Part shown: positions 52,797 through 63,383 of the stretch, piece after piece
How positions within the stretch are numbered: position 1 is the stretch's first letter
Layout of the letters: every line of letters starts with the position of its first letter
Translations under genes and position numbers: made by a program
Notes under the pieces: generated by a model
Told to the model about the DNA's origin: nothing
The model's database searches: none
What the model saw: only the letters and a program-made list of their open reading frames with translations
Assembly (NCBI GenBank): GCA_036476315.1
Contig: JAZGBI010000063.1
Coordinates: 44,042 to 108,041, forward strand
From: Candidatus Neomarinimicrobiota bacterium
Lineage (GTDB): Bacteria > Fidelibacterota > Marinisomatia > Marinisomatales > S15-B10
DNA: 64,000 nt
Direction of reading: 5' to 3'

Positions 52797-54838
52797 TGGC
52801 GAAGGACGGAGAGGGGAAGACCGTCGGGGAGATACTCAACGGTGCCGTTATGATTGACGAGCGATCGAATCACCATTGAGAAGACCGCTTCATGCTTGAT
52901 GGACCCTGCCTGGTGAGGATCTTTGTAACCGCCGGGCACAAATCCGTAAGCCCCAAAAGAATTGATGAATCCCCGGTCCCTGGAAATAATGTGTATCGGG
53001 GTTTTGTGCCCGCTATCCGTCCCGGTTAATACGGGGGGCTGGTGATCTCCCATGATAAGGACAATGCTATTTTCTGGCGCCTTCTCCACCACGTAGTTGC
53101 CTATGACCTGGAATTGATAGCTTATGTGATCCACATAGTCCTCAGGCTCGAAGAGATCTTTGACCTTCAGAGTTTTCTTCACGTGACGCGCAACGCCTCT
53201 CCAGGTTCTCGGCCATTCGTAGTCGAGATTTGGAAATGGAACGTAATCACTGTAGCGAAATTCGGAATCGTTCAACACCGTCCAGTCGTCGAGATACGGG
53301 GGCAGGTCATACCATGGGGCGTGGGAGGTAACTGTCATGAAGGAAAAGAAGTAAGGCTGTTGAACTTCTCTCAGGTACTGTTCATGGGCGTAATTCAGGC
53401 TGTACTGGTCCGGAATCATTCCCCAGCCGTACTCCTCCGCGCCATAATTCAGGCTATCGTAGTATATCCACCTGTCGTAATCATAGAAGTTCTCATACAT
53501 GTCAAATGAAAATCCCGGCCGGGGGCGCATGGTGGGTTGAAGGACAAGGGTCTGGTATCCCTGGTGTCTCAAAAAGCGAACGAGATGGTGATAATCAGGA
53601 ATCCGGCGAATCAGTAGCCGGTAGAGAGCTTCACTGTCTATCCTGATCCCGCTTAGTACGGTTGCCATGCTGAGCCAGGATCTGCCCCCGCTGACGGGAG
53701 CGGCACTGTAGTTGGTGGTTGTGTACCATCCGTTTTCTGAAAGTTGTGTTTCCATACTTTTCATGAGTTCCAAGTATATGTTCCGGAGATCCGGGTGACT
53801 GGCCAGAATCTTGCCGTACGATTCCACCATAAAGAGATAAACATTTGGCTTTTCTTTTAATTCAAGTGCTTCAAAATGATAACCATCTGGTACCAGTGAA
53901 TCACCCGACAATGGACTCAGCCCCCTTTTCGATTCCCAGACGTTCTGGACCGCACCTGGGGTGATGTACCGTGCAATGGGCCTGGGATCCTGAAAATCGT
54001 ATCTGAAACCCATGAGGAAGATAAGGACCCAGAGCAACACCCCAGGGATGAGTGCTGGATATCTCAAAGGGAAACGGCTCAGGTTCTCACCTATCGATTT
54101 GAACGCGTGGTGAATGAGGGTTATCAAAAGCGATCCCCAGAATAGTGTTCGTACCATGGAATCGAAAAGCTTCCAGGACCAGATATCTGACACGAGATAA
54201 ATGCCATCCTTGAGGAGCAATATGTCGCTGTAGATGACAGGCTCCTGACCGAAAATTACCAGGGACGCGGCTGCATAAACCTGATATGCAAGAAGCAAGA
54301 AATACCAGACGGTAAACATCCTTCTGATGGGATGATACCATCGTGTACGCGCAAGCAGGGCCAGAACTGTTATCATGAAGTAGAAATCCACGGAAACACG
54401 AAAAAAATCCGGATTCTCTCTGATCAAGAAAAACACGAGGAGATCGTACCACCCTCTTGGCCGGTCGGAAGGAAGAGCGGGGATAACGGTCCCACTTTTT
54501 GCGATGAGCAAGGGCAAGAACAGGAGCGTATTGAGAAGAATGACAGATCCCCAGAACGCCGCCCCACGATTCCTATACCGCCCAAGCCTTTTCCCTTGAT
54601 CCCGTATCCATCCCAAAAAGCGGCCGAGCGGCGTGTTCTTCAGAGTTACAGAGGGATTTACGGTCTTTCCCAGAAGGATAAAGACGGCGGTGAACAGGAT
54701 GGGATTGCGTAACTGTGTGGCGGAGACTTGCAGCTCACCAAGGTGGAAACGAAAGCCACCCAGAAGAAGGATGTGGACAAAGACCGCGAAGTAAAGAAGC
54801 GCGAGAATATGGAAGACGGCTGCGACCCGCTGTCTCAT
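52793..54838 (-). CDS. LtaS/sulfatase-type membrane phosphotransferase
   Basis: The product has 681 residues from ATG 54838; an earlier start would overlap the upstream gene by 74 bases. About seven membrane segments occupy residues 5-280. The extracytoplasmic catalytic domain has the alkaline-phosphatase-superfamily metal Glu339 (V-Y-L-F-M-V-E-S-Y-G), a nucleophile region at about S-G-G-R-S-W, and the second metal motif M-G-D-H-Q near residue 595. The layout is that of lipoteichoic-acid synthase and phosphoethanolamine/phosphoglycerol transferases. Next to a CDP-alcohol phosphotransferase it suggests transfer of a phospho-alcohol from lipid to a surface molecule. Confidence 0.8.
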   Translation of the reverse strand: MRQRVAAVFHILALLYFAVFVHILLLGGFRFHLGELQVSATQLRNPILFTAVFILLGKTVNPSVTLKNTPLGRFLGWIRDQGKRLGRYRNRGAAFWGSVILLNTLLFLPLLIAKSGTVIPALPSDRPRGWYDLLVFFLIRENPDFFRVSVDFYFMITVLALLARTRWYHPIRRMFTVWYFLLLAYQVYAAASLVIFGQEPVIYSDILLLKDGIYLVSDIWSWKLFDSMVRTLFWGSLLITLIHHAFKSIGENLSRFPLRYPALIPGVLLWVLIFLMGFRYDFQDPRPIARYITPGAVQNVWESKRGLSPLSGDSLVPDGYHFEALELKEKPNVYLFMVESYGKILASHPDLRNIYLELMKSMETQLSENGWYTTTNYSAAPVSGGRSWLSMATVLSGIRIDSEALYRLLIRRIPDYHHLVRFLRHQGYQTLVLQPTMRPRPGFSFDMYENFYDYDRWIYYDSLNYGAEEYGWGMIPDQYSLNYAHEQYLREVQQPYFFSFMTVTSHAPWYDLPPYLDDWTVLNDSEFRYSDYVPFPNLDYEWPRTWRGVARHVKKTLKVKDLFEPEDYVDHISYQFQVIGNYVVEKAPENSIVLIMGDHQPPVLTGTDSGHKTPIHIISRDRGFINSFGAYGFVPGGYKDPHQAGSIKHEAVFSMVIRSLVNHNGTVEYLPDGLPLSVLRQ

Positions 54839-54860
54839 TTGTTGCTGCGGACTGCTCGTG

Positions 54861-55559
54861 CTATTCCGGTGAGAAGACCTGCCTGAAATCGCCTGCAAAA
54901 GAATAGATAAGGATGAGTGTAGCCAGTCCGGCAATGGGATCCCTTATGGGGGGAAGGGGGAGGAAACAAATGAGCAGTCCCACCATGGCCATAATGTAGA
55001 TGACGCGGGCCGTCTGGGATTTACGTGCTGTGAGAATCTCGGGCCTGACCAACCACCGCAGGACAACCAGAGCGTAGCGAAGCATTCCCGCCACCAGGAT
55101 CCAGGGTGCAAGCAATCCGTGAGATATGGCCAGCAGACAGAGGATCAAGAGAAAGAAGGCATCTGTCTCCTTATCGAAGTAGTCGCCGAAATGGGACCTC
55201 CGGTCGAGGCGTCTGGCAATCCACCCATCAAAGCCGTCTGCCCCCACCAGCAGGAGGCCGATTACGGTGATCAATGAGGTGGGAACCATCGATAAGAGTA
55301 ATATCCCAATGAGGCGGAGGAGGGTCACCGCGTTGGCCATGCCCAGAGATTTCCTTTCGGTCCATCTGTTCCAGTGCAAAAGGATTAACGCAAAAAAGGA
55401 AACACCCCCGGCGGCAAATACGAGCCACGGTTGATGGATCGACAGCGCAAGCAGTGCGGTCAGCGAGAGAAGTGCAGCATGGTAGTTGGTCCATCGTAGG
55501 AGGAGATCACGTTCCCTGGACGTGGCGAACCCAGCCTCGGAATTGTGAGTAGTCTCCAA
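54861..55559 (-). CDS. CDP-alcohol phosphatidyltransferase family protein
   Basis: The 232-residue membrane protein carries a perfect CDP-alcohol motif D-x2-D-G-x2-A-R-x8-G-x3-D-x3-D, with D108, D111, G112, A115, R116, G125, D129 and D133. Such enzymes move a phospho-alcohol from a CDP-linked donor to an acceptor alcohol, making phospholipids or inositol-type lipids. The usual phospholipid genes (pgsA, pssA) tend to stand elsewhere, so this may be a specialised member. It lies 15 bases after the ROK kinase and 22 before the LtaS-type gene. Confidence 0.88.
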   Translation of the reverse strand: METTHNSEAGFATSRERDLLLRWTNYHAALLSLTALLALSIHQPWLVFAAGGVSFFALILLHWNRWTERKSLGMANAVTLLRLIGILLLSMVPTSLITVIGLLLVGADGFDGWIARRLDRRSHFGDYFDKETDAFFLLILCLLAISHGLLAPWILVAGMLRYALVVLRWLVRPEILTARKSQTARVIYIMAMVGLLICFLPLPPIRDPIAGLATLILIYSFAGDFRQVFSPE

Positions 55560-55574
55560 ACCTGTCTTATGGTG

Positions 55575-56465
55575 TCACTGTCGACGGGTTACTGGCTGGG
55601 AGGTAAGGGGTTCGAGGTAGGCGGCACCGAAAACGCCCGCGGAGTCTCCCAGTTCGTTTTTTACAATAGGCGTCTTAAGAGTCTCGTTAAAACAGTACTT
55701 TTCCACATATTTGGGACCTTCAGAATAGAGAAAATCGATATTGGAAACACCCCCACCAAGAACGATAATATCCGGATCCAGGATATTAACGACATTGGAT
55801 ACCGCCATGCCGAAGTCGTCCAGGAATTCTTCTTTCCACTGTCGTGGAGGATCTTGTGCAATTTCTTTCAGGGGCTTCTTTTCTCCTGCTAGTTCGGCAT
55901 ACCGCTTCTCAAGAGCCGGTCCGGATATGTATGTCTCCACACATCCAAGCTTGCCGCAGTAACATAGATTGCCTCCCGGGTGGAGAATAGTATGTCCCCA
56001 TTCTCCCGCAAGATACTGATGTCCCTTGTGGACTTTCCCATTGAAAGAGATTCCTCCTCCCACGCCTGTTCCCATAATGACTCCGAAGACCACAGAGCAG
56101 CCTCTGGCCGCTCCCAGGGTTGCTTCTGCCTGTGCGAAACAGTTGGCGTCGTTACCCAGAAGGACCGGTCGACCTACAATGGCTTCGATGTCCTCCTTGA
56201 TGGGTTGACCGACGAGGCAGGGCGTGTTACTGTTTTTCAATCTGTCCGTGGCGGCTGAGAGCGCCCCCGGCGTACAGACTCCCACGAAGATATCATCGTT
56301 GAAGCTGCCGGTTAGTTCGGCGAACAGATGTCTAATCTGATCCATGATATGCTTGTACCCAAGTGAAGCTTCCGTGGGAACTCGCTGGCGCTTCAAGGAC
56401 TTTCCGTCACGGTCGATGATGACCCCTTCAATCTTGGTCCCACCTATGTCAATACCCATGCGCAT
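55575..56465 (-). CDS. ROK-family sugar kinase
   Basis: The 296-residue kinase opens with M-G-I-D-I-G-G-T-K (D6 of the ATP site), has G-N-D-A-N with catalytic D106, and the ROK zinc signature with E155, H158, C168, C170 and C175 (C-Y-C-G-K-L-G-C-V-E). It should phosphorylate a free hexose or N-acylated sugar; the family also contains glucokinases and ManNAc kinases. It heads the minus-strand operon leading to the CDP-alcohol and LtaS-type enzymes, suggesting a supply of activated sugar. Confidence 0.9.
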   Translation of the reverse strand: MRMGIDIGGTKIEGVIIDRDGKSLKRQRVPTEASLGYKHIMDQIRHLFAELTGSFNDDIFVGVCTPGALSAATDRLKNSNTPCLVGQPIKEDIEAIVGRPVLLGNDANCFAQAEATLGAARGCSVVFGVIMGTGVGGGISFNGKVHKGHQYLAGEWGHTILHPGGNLCYCGKLGCVETYISGPALEKRYAELAGEKKPLKEIAQDPPRQWKEEFLDDFGMAVSNVVNILDPDIIVLGGGVSNIDFLYSEGPKYVEKYCFNETLKTPIVKNELGDSAGVFGAAYLEPLTSQPVTRRQ

Positions 56466-57029
56466 CTTCTGCAGGCTGTATCAGCAGGTAGGGAAAATAC
56501 GGTGACGCCTGTCGTTTGTCAATGATTCCTCCAGCTGGCCGCTGCGCGTAGAATGCTGTGGAGATTGTCAGATCTGAACAATACTTCCGGAACTACCGTT
56601 GCTTGCAAACCCGGTCCCTCGAAATTCTCCTCGTGAAATCATCCAGGCCATTTCTTTTATTCTTTGTCTCTTCTTTGTCGCATATTTCATCAGCGACGAT
56701 TCTCCACAGGATCTTGAGATTTTCGTCTCCCGATCAAATCGGGAAAAGGGACAGTAAGAAAAAATTAAAGTTGTCTCTGACCGTGTTCCCTATTCCCGCG
56801 AGGATGAACGAAACTCGCCGCCCATTTTCCGGGTGGCAGTCGTTCTTATTGAAAACTCATGAACAAATTGGGTACTAAACCACAAACTTTTATATGCCTC
56901 CCCAGCTGACGCCGGGGGAGTGTGAATACGGGTGGATGGCGATAAATCAAGGAGTGTTCCGCCTGGGTTAGGAGTCGAAAACGGAGGGGATGAGACACCG
57001 AACGTTGCAGGAGAGGATTTGAGGGAAAG
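56466..57029. other. 564-base spacer, mostly non-coding
   Basis: No gene is convincing. It contains a 19-base word (56703-56721) that also occurs at 23172-23190, a TCCCGAT-type hairpin, and a CTCCCC/GGGGAG stem near 56896-56921 without a T-run. A 106-codon frame at 56558-56878 has low-quality composition. The spacer probably holds the promoter of the ROK operon. Confidence 0.6.
56729..56743. repeat. CCCGAT-CAA-ATCGGG hairpin
   Basis: The stem is extended by T and A on either side to seven pairs with a three-base loop. It resembles the CCCGATG-AA-CATCGGG hairpin at 19845-19860 and the mini-hairpins of the 47-bp element. Confidence 0.5.
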
Positions 57030-57377
57030 TCAGTCTTTCTTTTCCTCTGTGGGAAAGCCGATCTTTCGTTCGAATGGGGAGGGGAAATCGAACCCTTCCC
57101 TTTTGGGGAAGTGGATAAGGGTGGCCACGTTCCGCCACGGAACGTGAATAGAAGCATCGAATCGCTCTCTCCTGACCTTACTCGCAGGCAGAGGTTTGCC
57201 CTTTTGGTCCTCTGAAACTACTATCTCAAAATTGGGATGTTCAAGCCAGACACCGAATTCATCATATCCCAGAATTCTGCTGTAGAACATATTCTTTGAG
57301 ATTCCCACGTCGGTCAGGAGTCCTTTCTCATTCAGGACCACCAGGACAATGTCATTGATCGTGTCTTCAATCGTCAT
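57030..57377 (-). CDS. hypothetical 115-residue protein
   Basis: I recognise no family. The ATG at 57377 sits on the stop of a 63-residue frame upstream (TGATG), so I prefer it to the ATG at 57386. The soluble-looking product has a hydrophobic N-terminal stretch (D-I-V-L-V-V-L) and the segment G-V-W-L-E-H-P, then a basic middle and an I-H-V-P-W-R-N-V-A motif. The fold may be a small beta-barrel such as PilZ, which is weak inference. It is the last gene of the operon running from the epimerase. Confidence 0.5.
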   Translation of the reverse strand: MTIEDTINDIVLVVLNEKGLLTDVGISKNMFYSRILGYDEFGVWLEHPNFEIVVSEDQKGKPLPASKVRRERFDASIHVPWRNVATLIHFPKREGFDFPSPFERKIGFPTEEKKD

Positions 57378-57568
57378 CACTTCCATGACTTCCTCCGCTG
57401 ATGGGGCAATTTAGAAATAGATCTCAGGAAGATCAGCTGTTTTCTGATGTGCGACGGGAGGCGTTCCAGACGCCATCCAGGCCAATGCCCCAGCCGCTCC
57501 GGTATTCGGTACGGGGCATGCAGAACAACGCTCACCATCAGAGGGACGATTTCATTCCGTCGTCTCAT
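57377..57568 (-). CDS. possible 63-residue basic protein
   Basis: The frame starts at the A of the PAP2 stop (TGATG) and ends at the A of the next start (TGATG), the double coupling expected of a real gene. The product is very basic, with H-I-R-K-Q-L-I-F-L and H-Q-R-R-K-S-W-K at the end. No family is recognised. A remnant between two genes is the alternative. Confidence 0.4.
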   Translation of the reverse strand: MRRRNEIVPLMVSVVLHAPYRIPERLGHWPGWRLERLPSHIRKQLIFLRSISKLPHQRRKSWK

Positions 57569-58103
57569 CAAAGAACCAACTTCCCCACGAGGACGCCCAG
57601 AAGTATTCCACCCAGCGCGTCGACGACGTAATGATTTCCCACATATACCTGACTGTAGGCAGAGACCAGGCCAAAAACAGCGGCTGGGATGGTCATTTTC
57701 GGGTAATGAGTACTCACCCACGTGGCAAAGAGGGCGGAAGATGCAACATGTCCCGATGGGAAGGAGGGCGTTATTCGCGTGTTCCAAAGACGGGGCCGAT
57801 AGCGCCTCTCCGGACGCTCTCGCCCGATGGTATACTTCAGCACACCGATGGTCGTATAGGTCATGACAGCGGCCAGGGCGGCACGGTTGAGAGACAGGTC
57901 ACCGGATTTCCCCAGGCCATAGGTTAAGGCATATTCGAAGACAGGAGTGGTTAGGGCGACGGTTTCCATGGCATAGTCGAGCAACGGACGCGTGTTGTCC
58001 CCCTGAATTCTCTTCGACATTTGAGCATCCCCGCACTCGATATCTATGGCCGCGCAGAAAGACGTGAAGATCCAGATGAGTGTCATATACTTGGGCAGAC
58101 TCA

Positions 58104-58104
<1 letters not shown>
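57568..58104 (-). CDS. PAP2-family phosphatase
   Basis: The 178-residue product has the three acid-phosphatase motifs: K-Y-T-I-G-R-E-R-P, P-S-F-P-S-G-H and S-x5-V-G-N-H-Y-V-V-D. About four hydrophobic segments place it in the inner membrane, so it probably dephosphorylates a lipid phosphate such as undecaprenyl diphosphate or phosphatidate. It starts on the ligA stop (TAATG), which couples the two. The operon also encodes a second PAP2 protein at 62562. Confidence 0.88.
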
Positions 58105-60568
<2,464 letters not shown>

Positions 60569-60587
60569 AACAGCTGGGGAAGAAACT

Positions 60588-62066
60588 CTACGTTGTCAAT
60601 TCTGATACGCAATCCTCAATGGAGAAATCGACTCTATGATCAAAGTGAAATGTGTTGTGGACGTAGTCATCATGATCGCCGGCGTGATAAAGGGAGCGGT
60701 AATAGTCTTTCCGCCTTGAAATGTCCTCAACGGCTTCAATAAGGGTCACGACATCTTCTGCGGTGGAGTAGATAGCAAAGCTTGCTCTCACCATTCCCCG
60801 TTTCCGGTGGAAAACCTTATCCATATCCTCCAGGGCCGTTTCATCAGCCATTTCCAGGAGATCCTCCATGATCATTTCCTTCACGTACGGGTGGGCACAG
60901 AAGCAATGATTACGGACAGAGATATTGAAATAGTCATTCAGGATAGCAGCCACAAGACCGTGATCCAGCCCCTTAACGTTGAAAGATACGGACGCCACCC
61001 TTGCACACAGGTCAGGATCGGGTTCACCATAGATGCTTACGTCAGGAATCTGCCCCATTTTTTCCAGGACCTCGCATATGATTTTGTCTTCCTCGTTTCG
61101 GAGGAGTTCCATTCCGATGCGATCCAGCACATCCACGGCGGCTGCCAGGCCGATGGCTCCCGAAATGTTCGGCGTTCCGGCTTCCTCCCTGTCGGGAAAA
61201 GTTTCCTTTACTTCGTACCGATCCACAAAGACATGTTCAACCATTCCTCCCCCCACTTCCTCTGGTTCCGTCTCACTGAGAAGGTCTCTGCGGGCGATGA
61301 CGACCCCAGGTGATCCCGGCACATATATTTTGTGCCCCGAAAAAACAAGAGCGTCAATGTTCTGACTTGGTTTTCCGGGAATTTCCATTGCAACGGGTGT
61401 ATGGGCGAGAAGCTGAGCCCCATCCACCAGAATGAGTGCCCCGTAAGTGTGGGCGAGTTCCGCAGCCTCGTGGATAGGATTGATGATACCTGTGACGTTA
61501 CTGACGCCGGTGAGTGCAACGTAGTTTATCTGCCCTTCGTTTTCTTTGAGAATTCTCTCGAGAGCTTCCAGTGAAAGACATCCCATTCCTCCGGGGCTTT
61601 CCTCCACAGGAACGTGAAGGATCTTCTTCATGTGTTTTCGGTGAGGCAGGTCATTGGAATGATGCTCCATAATGGAGACCACAGCCGTATCACGGTCGGG
61701 ACGAATATCTCTGAACACGCGCGCCATTCGATTAATACCCGCAGTCGTCCCACTGCCGGTAAAAAAGCAGGTGTAGTTGTCTGGACTGGCACCCGCAAAC
61801 GACAGAATGCGGTCGTGGGCCCAGGCATATTCCCGTGTGGCAATCTTGGCACCGAAGTGCAACAGGCTGTGAGTATTGGCGTAGTGACTATAGAAACGTT
61901 CAATGACATCGTGAGCCGTTCTCATCATAAGGGTCGAGGCTGACGAATCGAGATAGATCCGGCGGGACTTTTCTCCTGTCGCCAGGATATAGGCCGTGTC
62001 TAGCCCTATGAAATCTTTACGGATCTTCCGGTACAGAGCAGCGCTGGAGAGAGCTGCCTTATTCAT
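60588..62066 (-). CDS. class V aminotransferase / cysteine-desulfurase-like PLP enzyme
   Basis: The 492-residue enzyme has D215 in L-V-D-G-A-Q, PLP-binding K246 in S-G-H-K and the C-terminal Cys pair C388 and C390 in N-H-C-F-C-A-H-P, where SufS-type desulfurases have their catalytic Cys. N-x-Y-x-A-N-T-H-S-type and H-S-N-D-L-P segments also match the family. It is about 85 residues longer than SufS. No sufBCD or iscU is adjacent, so a role in iron-sulfur assembly is not shown; another C-S or C-N lyase activity is possible. Confidence 0.75.
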   Translation of the reverse strand: MNKAALSSAALYRKIRKDFIGLDTAYILATGEKSRRIYLDSSASTLMMRTAHDVIERFYSHYANTHSLLHFGAKIATREYAWAHDRILSFAGASPDNYTCFFTGSGTTAGINRMARVFRDIRPDRDTAVVSIMEHHSNDLPHRKHMKKILHVPVEESPGGMGCLSLEALERILKENEGQINYVALTGVSNVTGIINPIHEAAELAHTYGALILVDGAQLLAHTPVAMEIPGKPSQNIDALVFSGHKIYVPGSPGVVIARRDLLSETEPEEVGGGMVEHVFVDRYEVKETFPDREEAGTPNISGAIGLAAAVDVLDRIGMELLRNEEDKIICEVLEKMGQIPDVSIYGEPDPDLCARVASVSFNVKGLDHGLVAAILNDYFNISVRNHCFCAHPYVKEMIMEDLLEMADETALEDMDKVFHRKRGMVRASFAIYSTAEDVVTLIEAVEDISRRKDYYRSLYHAGDHDDYVHNTFHFDHRVDFSIEDCVSELTT

Positions 62067-62077
62067 GATTTCGCAAT

Positions 62078-62581
62078 TTAAGGGAGAGCCCCGTCAGGAG
62101 CAATTCCAAAGGTCCACGATTTTTCAAATGCTATGCACTTCTTGTACCACTGCTCGTAGGTGATGCGACGGTGAAGGTAATGATCGGCGGTGCATTTGGC
62201 ATTTCCTGTACAGATGACAGGCGACGTGCCGCGGACTGTGGAATGGATGACGGCAACGAAAAGTTCGGGACCTTTCGCAAAATATTGACTCAGGTTGAGC
62301 ATGGCGCTGAAAGCCAGAGCAAGTCCCTGAGTCTCCTTGTTCCGGTTTACCCGGATATCCACCTGGAATACTTTTCCCCGCTGAGGATGGTGGTAAATGT
62401 TAGCTCCAAGGAATTGGGACTGGAGCCCCTCTGAATTGACAGGCTGCATCCGTTTGAAATAGTGTGGAGTCATGGCCATAATCTGTTGGTCGGAAAATCT
62501 TGGCCGGCCGGCAGACGCAGGGCATAGACTGACCAAGAGAACCGCGGTGAATATGGAGTCTCTAATGATCGATTCTTGCAT
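62078..62581 (-). CDS. hypothetical secreted protein (167 residues)
   Basis: The ATG at 62581 has GGGGGAAGAAG close upstream and begins a product with a signal peptide ending A-S-A-G. The mature part has four Cys-poor helices and a C-x-x-x-x-C pair (I-C-T-G-N-A-K-C). I recognise no family. It starts 20 bases inside the PAP2 gene and ends 11 bases before the PLP enzyme gene, so it is part of the same operon. Confidence 0.55.
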   Translation of the reverse strand: MQESIIRDSIFTAVLLVSLCPASAGRPRFSDQQIMAMTPHYFKRMQPVNSEGLQSQFLGANIYHHPQRGKVFQVDIRVNRNKETQGLALAFSAMLNLSQYFAKGPELFVAVIHSTVRGTSPVICTGNAKCTADHYLHRRITYEQWYKKCIAFEKSWTFGIAPDGALP

Positions 62582-63383
62582 CAATCTTCTTCCCCCAGAC
62601 TAAGAACAACGTTCCGGTAATCACCCCGGAGATGGCGTCAATTACGTAGTTGAAGGTACACAGAACCGTTGAGATTAGAATTACGAAAAGCCATAGCAAG
62701 AATACAATCCTCAATTCAGGGAAAAAGCGGATACCGTAACTGGTGGCAATGATGGATGCTGCGGCGTGGGTACTGGGGAAGGCCGCTCCCCCCTGGTCCA
62801 TCGTTGCGTAAAGAAAGTTCATGAGGGGGATGAAAAGGAATCCGGGAGGTATAACCTGTCCCCTGAGGGATGTGGGTCCCGAAGCAGGGAAGAGGATGGC
62901 GATCCAGAAATGGACGAACAGGGTTATCATGAGAACAAAGATGTATTCCCCGACACTTTCTCGATGTTTTGTGTGAGCTATCATGGCAGGGATCCAGAGC
63001 AGGAAGAAAAAACTGAAATACGCACCATGCAGGAATTCGAGACTGGGTACGGACAAGCCCAGAGGTACGGTAAAGTAGAATCGTTGAGGAAAGAGGGCTG
63101 TTTCCCATAAAATGAGTGAGCCGTCCAGGCCGGTGGGAATAACGCTATGCCGCAGCATCCCTGTTTCCGGATAGAACCACAGAAGCAGGATGAGGGGATA
63201 CCATCGGTGCAACCACCTCACGTCCCTTGACGACACGAACCAGGTCACGGCAGAAATGAAAAGATGGATCCCGAGGAGTTCCGGCCAGTTCGGGAGTTTT
63301 CCATGGGACAGCGCGATGTGAACGGTAATGGTGGTATTGTAGAGGAGCACGACTCGATCCGTGTTGTTGAACGAGGGAGCCAT
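62562..63383 (-). CDS. PAP2-superfamily membrane protein (Aur1-like), altered active site
   Basis: The 273-residue protein has about six membrane segments. F-P-S-T-H matches the second PAP2 motif. The third motif reads N-Y-V-I-D where the catalytic His (H-x3-D) is expected, with AAC in place of CAC, and the first motif is not K-x6-R-P. It may be an Aur1/inositol-phosphotransferase relative with altered chemistry, or inactive. The ATG at 63383 sits on the epimerase stop (TAATG), which decides the start. Confidence 0.7.
   Translation of the reverse strand: MAPSFNNTDRVVLLYNTTITVHIALSHGKLPNWPELLGIHLFISAVTWFVSSRDVRWLHRWYPLILLLWFYPETGMLRHSVIPTGLDGSLILWETALFPQRFYFTVPLGLSVPSLEFLHGAYFSFFFLLWIPAMIAHTKHRESVGEYIFVLMITLFVHFWIAILFPASGPTSLRGQVIPPGFLFIPLMNFLYATMDQGGAAFPSTHAAASIIATSYGIRFFPELRIVFLLWLFVILISTVLCTFNYVIDAISGVITGTLFLVWGKKIDARIDH

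Noticed and set aside
56558..56878. 106-codon frame in the spacer upstream of the ROK gene
   Set aside because: Poor composition, no ribosome-binding site of note, and it spans the shared 19-base word and a hairpin.
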